From contig NZ_JOEA01000002.1 of the NCBI RefSeq assembly GCF_000719115.1, positions 248,001 to 312,000 on the forward strand: a stretch of DNA of 64,000 nt. The letters run 5' to 3'. The position numbers and the translations under genes are program-made. Source of the stretch: Lentzea albidocapillata. GTDB taxonomy: Bacteria > Actinomycetota > Actinomycetes > Mycobacteriales > Pseudonocardiaceae. Shown here piece after piece: positions 60,347 through 64,000 of this stretch. The notes beneath the pieces were generated by a model. That model was not told the origin of the DNA. It saw nothing but the letters and a program-made list of their open reading frames with translations, and searched no databases. Numbering within the stretch: position 1 is the stretch's first letter; the number at the start of each line of letters is the position of its first letter.

Positions 60347-60595
60347 GTGTCTCTTCCTCCGGCATCGTCGCCGATGAGTAAGGAGCTGCTTCGTTCAGTC
60401 GCTACCCGTTGGACAGCAGGGGTTCCGCCGAACGGCTCTGCGATTCGGCGGCCGAGTAGCTTCTTTCTTCACGCGGACCGATCAAGATGACCTGGGTCAC
60501 CCCGGTCGGGGGGTTGCGCAGAGGTTACTGTCCGGTAGGTTCCACGCCACTGTGACGTCCCTCTCATACCCCGAACACACCCAGAAGGAGGACGA

Positions 60596-61552
60596 GTGCG
60601 ACGTGTCGCGAGCCTCGTGCTGGTAGGACTGGGCATCTTCTCGCTGGCGCTCGGAGCAGTCCTGCGCTTCTACGTGTACCCCGAGCTCGCAGTCGTGCCG
60701 CTCGACCAGAAGACGGAATCCGTCGCGGAAGGCGCGGCGAAGGTCTTCTACCCCAAGGACCTCGTCGTCAAGGACGCGCGGCTGACGGCCACCCGCAAGG
60801 TCGAGAGCAACCTGACCGTGCCGGAGGCCAAGGTCGACGGTGACGTGATGGTGTGGGACCAGGGCCTGGTCGTCACCGACTCCGAGAACCAGCTCATCTC
60901 CGCGCTGAAGCACCGGGTGTGCCTCGACCGGCGGACGAACATGGCTCTCCAGCAGTGCACCCAGCAGTACGTGACCGACGCCGAGGGCGACCCCACCGCA
61001 GCCGACAAGGCGGTGCACCAGGAGGGCCTGAACTACAAGTTCCCGTTCGACACCCAGGCCCAGGACTACGAGTACTTCGACACCACCCTGCGCAAGGCGA
61101 CGACCGCGCGCTACGAGGGCACGGACGAGGTCGGCGGGCTCGAGGTCTACAAGTTCGTCCAGAAGATCCCGTCGACCAAGTTCCGCGACCAGGAGGTGCC
61201 CGGCCAGCTGGTGAACAGCACCGAGGCCTCGGTCAAGGCGGAGCGCCGTTACCAGAACACCCGCACCATGTGGGTCGAGCCGGTCAGCGGCATCATCGTC
61301 AAGGGTTCGGAACAGCAGCGGCAAGCACTGTTCGGGCCGGACGGAAAAGAAGGAACGGTACTGCTCGACGCCACCTTGACCTTCAACGAGCAAACCGTCA
61401 GAGAATCGGTTGAACGGGCCTCCGAGGCACGCGGAAAATTGACTCTGATCAGCAGTACCGGACCGATCGTCCTGCTTTCCGTCGGCCTGGTGTTGCTGCT
61501 CGCCGGAATTCTTGTCGGTGTGCTCGGACGACGCCCTAGGCACGTCGCCTGA
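60596..61552 (+). CDS. DUF3068/PorA-family membrane protein B
   Basis: 318 aa, similar in layout to the protein at 58122. N-terminal helix (5-24), beta-rich domain with NYKFPFDTQAQDYEYFDTTLR, and one C-terminal helix (285-308) ending in basic residues. GTG follows AGGAGG. Probably an envelope protein. It is convergent with the methyltransferase at 61536, with ends overlapping by 17 nt. Confidence 0.82.
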   Translation: MRRVASLVLVGLGIFSLALGAVLRFYVYPELAVVPLDQKTESVAEGAAKVFYPKDLVVKDARLTATRKVESNLTVPEAKVDGDVMVWDQGLVVTDSENQLISALKHRVCLDRRTNMALQQCTQQYVTDAEGDPTAADKAVHQEGLNYKFPFDTQAQDYEYFDTTLRKATTARYEGTDEVGGLEVYKFVQKIPSTKFRDQEVPGQLVNSTEASVKAERRYQNTRTMWVEPVSGIIVKGSEQQRQALFGPDGKEGTVLLDATLTFNEQTVRESVERASEARGKLTLISSTGPIVLLSVGLVLLLAGILVGVLGRRPRHVA

Positions 61553-62297
61553 GCACGATCACGAAGTTCCACGAGGCGATCTCCCGGACCCCCGGGACAC
61601 GGGTGATCCACTTCGCCCACCACGGGTGGTACCGGGGGAACGTCTCGACCACGTCGGCGACGGTCTGGCGGTGAGCCCACCGCTGGACCGCCCCGACGCT
61701 CACCGGGAACAGTGAAGTGCCGAACGAGTTCTTCGGCGGCTTGCCGTTGCGGCGCTCGTAACGGCGTCGCGCGTAGTGGCCGCCGAGGAAGTGCCACGGC
61801 GCGGTCTCGTGGCCGCCCCACGGCGAGTACCACGGCGTGTAGGACATGAAGACAGTGCCTCCGGGCCTGGTCACACGCACCATCTCGGCCAGCATCAGCC
61901 ACGGGTCGTCGACGTGCTCAAGGACGTTGGACGAGTAGCAGACGTCCACCGAGGCGTCGCGGAACGGCAGCGCCGTGCCGCTCGCGCGGATCATGCCGGG
62001 ATCGGGTTCACCGCGGGCGGACAGCTCGCCGACGTCCGGGTCCAGGCCCACGTACCGGGCGCCGGCGCCGCGGAACGCCTCGGCGAAGTAGCCGGGACCA
62101 CCGCCGACGTCGAGGACGACCGAGCCGCTCAGGGACACGTACGACGACACCTGGGCGACCGAGTCGTCCGCCAGGATCCGGTAGAAGTGGTCGGGGTCGG
62201 ACTGTTCTTTCAGGAATGCGCGAAAAAGTCGAACAGAACGGCGAAAAGTTGGCTTTGACAACTTTTCCCGGGCCGAAACTGAACCGATCTCGACCAT
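61536..62297 (-). CDS. SAM-dependent methyltransferase
   Basis: 253 aa. Motif I VVLDVGGGPGYFAEAF, motif II YVGLDPDVG, motif IV VDVCYSSNVLEHVDDP. ATG at 62297 has GGGAG 8 nt upstream; several ATGs up to 62324 are alternatives. The long open frame that continues upstream is antisense to the glycosyltransferase and is rejected. Divergent from that glycosyltransferase; the pair probably modifies a polysaccharide or glycolipid. Confidence 0.85.
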   Translation of the reverse strand: MVEIGSVSAREKLSKPTFRRSVRLFRAFLKEQSDPDHFYRILADDSVAQVSSYVSLSGSVVLDVGGGPGYFAEAFRGAGARYVGLDPDVGELSARGEPDPGMIRASGTALPFRDASVDVCYSSNVLEHVDDPWLMLAEMVRVTRPGGTVFMSYTPWYSPWGGHETAPWHFLGGHYARRRYERRNGKPPKNSFGTSLFPVSVGAVQRWAHRQTVADVVETFPRYHPWWAKWITRVPGVREIASWNFVIVLRRRA

Positions 62298-62360
62298 TGC
62301 CATCTCCCGCATTCCGTCTACCATGGCTACCTGGCAGTAACCTAGCATCGGGAGAGGCAG

Positions 62361-63521
62361 ATGTCGCGTGGTCCTGATTACCGGCCGAGCATTCTGCTGG
62401 TGAATTGGCGCGACACCAGACACCCCGAGGGCGGCGGTTCCGAACGATACGTCGAGCGCATCGCAGAGGGCCTCGCCCGGCTCGGCCACCGGGTCTCGAT
62501 CCAGTGCGCCGGCCACGACCGCGCCCCTTCCGGCGACTGGGTGGCGGGCGTCCGCTTCCGCAGGCGCGGCAACAAGTTCACGGTCTACCTGTTCGCCCTG
62601 CTGGCGATCCTGCGCTCCGACGCGGACGTCATCGTGGACGTGCAGAACGGCATGCCCTTCTTCAGCCGCCTGGTCGCGCGCTGTCCCGTCCTGGTGCTGG
62701 TGCACCACGTGCACCGCGAGCAGTGGCACAGCGCGCTGGGCCCGGTCTTCGGCCGGATCGGCTGGTGGGTCGAGTCGTGGCTCGCGCCGAGGCTGTACCG
62801 CAAATGCCGCTACATCACGGTCTCCAACGTGACGCGGGACGAACTGGGCCTGCTCGGCGTCGAGCCGCGCCGCACGGTGGTCGTGCCGAACGGGCTGGAC
62901 GCGCCTCCCGCCGTCTCCGCGCGGCGCACCGAGGCGCCCGTGCTCGTCGCGGTGTCCCGGCTGGTCCCGCACAAGCGGCTGGAGCACGCGATCGACCTCG
63001 TCGCGCGGCTCCGTCCACAGTGGCCCGACCTGCGACTGGAACTCGTCGGCGAGGGCCCGTGGAAGGACGTGCTGCGGCAGCACGCGATCGACCGCGGAGT
63101 CCAGGACAGCGTCGTCATCCACGGCTGGGTCGACGAGCAGGCCAAGCACGAGATCCTCGCCGGGGCGTGGGTGCACGTGTGCCCGTCGGTCAAGGAGGGC
63201 TGGGGCATCGTGATCATGGAGGCCGCGAGCCACGGCGTGCCCACGGTCGCCTACCGCTCGGCGGGCGGCGTGGCCGAGGCGATCGTGGAGCACCGGACAG
63301 GTCTGCTCGCCGAGGACTTCGAGGACTTCGTCCGGCACACGGAGACGCTGCTGCGGGACCATCCGCTGCGCAAGGCGATGGGCGCCGCGGGCAGGGAACG
63401 TGCCCAGCAGTTCAGCTGGGAGGAGAGCCTCGACGCGTTCGACAACGCCGTGCACAGCGCCCTGCGGCTACCTCCGCGCCTCGTGGCCGGTGAGCACCGC
63501 GTCGCACAGCAGGTCGAGTAG
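62361..63521 (+). CDS. Glycosyltransferase family 4
   Basis: 386 aa with GT-B fold. N-terminal PEGGGSERYVERIAEGLARLGH acceptor domain, then nucleotide-sugar domain from about 195 (LVAVSRLVPHKRLEHAIDLV). The retaining-GT4 E-x7-E motif is in KEGWGIVIMEAASHG near 275. GGGAGAGG site. Likely transfers a sugar to a cell-envelope or natural product acceptor; the DUF3068 and acyltransferase-like neighbours favour a glycolipid. Confidence 0.9.
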   Translation: MSRGPDYRPSILLVNWRDTRHPEGGGSERYVERIAEGLARLGHRVSIQCAGHDRAPSGDWVAGVRFRRRGNKFTVYLFALLAILRSDADVIVDVQNGMPFFSRLVARCPVLVLVHHVHREQWHSALGPVFGRIGWWVESWLAPRLYRKCRYITVSNVTRDELGLLGVEPRRTVVVPNGLDAPPAVSARRTEAPVLVAVSRLVPHKRLEHAIDLVARLRPQWPDLRLELVGEGPWKDVLRQHAIDRGVQDSVVIHGWVDEQAKHEILAGAWVHVCPSVKEGWGIVIMEAASHGVPTVAYRSAGGVAEAIVEHRTGLLAEDFEDFVRHTETLLRDHPLRKAMGAAGRERAQQFSWEESLDAFDNAVHSALRLPPRLVAGEHRVAQQVE

Positions 63522-64000
63522 CTCCGCGGCGGCGGCCGCGTCGAAGTTCCTGCGCCGCACACGCACCGTGGCCGTGGTGACCTCCCCTGTCGTCACCACG
63601 CCGAACGCGACGCCCGACCGGCCGGTCGCCGCGGGGAAGAAGCGCAGGGCGCTGACGTTCCCCTTGACGACACCGAGGTTCGACACGAGGAAGGTGCTGC
63701 CGAGCCGGGACGCCAGCAGCCGCATCCCCCACTGCGCCAACGGGTTGTGCGCGCTGGGGAAGCCCGCCTCCGGCGTGGCGGCCGTCAGCAGCGCACGCAC
63801 GTCGTCCTCGGTCGCCCCGGCCGGCAGGCGCAGTCTCAGCAGCGCGCTGTCGGCCTCGGGACGCGGATCCGCTCCACCACGCCAGGAGGCACCTATCGCG
63901 GCGACGACGCGGCCGTGCGCGGCACCACGGGTGGCGTTCCACTTCCGTGTCGCGTCCAGTGCGGCGGAGGTGAGCCGGGCGCTGCCCAGCTTGACGGCGG
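63468..64000 (-). CDS. Condensation/acyltransferase-like protein, C-terminal part (cut by window edge)
   Basis: The frame is open to the window edge (from codon at 63998). The visible 177 aa contain a basic helix LDATRKWNATRGAAHGRVVAA, a hydrophobic strand TFLVSNLGVVKG and FPAATGRSGVAFGVVTTG near the end. This pattern resembles the C-terminal half of WS/DGAT and PapA5/NRPS-condensation proteins (N-V/L-G-P-like strand, then helper strands). The catalytic HHxxxDG would lie outside. It overlaps the convergent glycosyltransferase end by 54 nt. Family assignment is moderate. Confidence 0.55.
   Translation of the reverse strand, partial: AVKLGSARLTSAALDATRKWNATRGAAHGRVVAAIGASWRGGADPRPEADSALLRLRLPAGATEDDVRALLTAATPEAGFPSAHNPLAQWGMRLLASRLGSTFLVSNLGVVKGNVSALRFFPAATGRSGVAFGVVTTGEVTTATVRVRRRNFDAAAAAELLDLLCDAVLTGHEARR

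Noticed and set aside
61536..63455. Methyltransferase extended to 639 aa
   Set aside because: The added N-terminal 386 residues are antisense to the glycosyltransferase; a proper start with ribosome site exists at 62297.
1..64000. CRISPR arrays, insertion sequences, phage genes and attachment sites
   Set aside because: No regularly spaced repeats, transposase, integrase or flanking direct repeats were seen. The only tRNA found is selC, which is not flanked by an integrase.

Overview
The window is high-GC DNA (roughly 70%) with many GTG starts, ATGA/GTGA stop-start overlaps, lipoproteins, SnoaL, AHSA1 and VOC proteins, and complete selenocysteine genes. This points to a filamentous actinomycete. 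A Pseudonocardiales-type genus (Lentzea, Saccharothrix or Amycolatopsis-like) is my guess, and nothing in the window fixes the genus. Almost everything looks like secondary-metabolism (accessory) DNA.

Layout. 0-2 kb: the end of a LysR regulator and a short-chain reductase. 1.7-6.6 kb (minus): an operon of a P450, an unknown 202-aa protein, a divergent ABC1/UbiB kinase, an HxlR-SCP2 protein and two membrane proteins. 6.7-13.6 kb: VOC proteins, two FG-GAP lipoproteins, a SnoaL-like protein, a DrrAB-type exporter and a PadR regulator. 13.6-17.1 kb (minus): a second ABC1 kinase operon with membrane proteins and a nitroreductase-like protein. 17.2-21.2 kb: three START/AHSA1 proteins, a SnoaL protein, a DoxX protein and an ArsR regulator.

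21.3-39.0 kb is the core. It holds all five genes of the enediyne 'warhead' cassette, split into two divergent arms. The minus arm is SnoaL, vanadium haloperoxidase, UnbU, enediyne PKS (PKSE), thioesterase. The plus arm is a TolB-like propeller, a methyltransferase, a 65-aa membrane protein, UnbL (DUF1702), UnbV. An AraC regulator with a four-cysteine N-terminus and a HEAT-repeat/EF-hand protein follow. The PKSE has intact KS, AT, ACP, KR and DH motifs, but its C-terminal phosphopantetheinyl transferase is reduced to about 115 residues without the usual motifs. Likely self-protection genes (CalC-like AHSA1 proteins, TnmS-like VOC proteins and the exporter) lie around it; this is inference from fold families.

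39.3-43.5 kb: selenocysteine locus selC-selA-selB with divergent selD. 43.5-45.3 kb: ArsR-AHSA1-VOC operon with a perfect operator palindrome. 45.3-56.6 kb (minus): a ten-gene run of P450, methyltransferase, secreted protein, ACP, thioester-reductase-like SDR, UbiA-like membrane protein, PEP-synthase-like enzyme, nucleotidyltransferase, thymidylate-kinase-like protein and acyl-CoA dehydrogenase. The last seven are mostly coupled by 4-nt overlaps. I do not recognise this combination, and it is the best candidate for an undescribed pathway. 56.7-64 kb: a secreted protein, two DUF3068/PorA-type proteins, a degenerate amidase, a methyltransferase, a family-4 glycosyltransferase and the end of a condensation/acyltransferase-like protein.

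A 17-bp palindrome (consensus TATGACTAATMGTCATA) sits upstream of the exporter/VOC pair, an AHSA1 gene and the 11-kb P450-to-acyl-CoA-dehydrogenase operon. This suggests one regulator ties the enediyne flank and the unknown pathway together.
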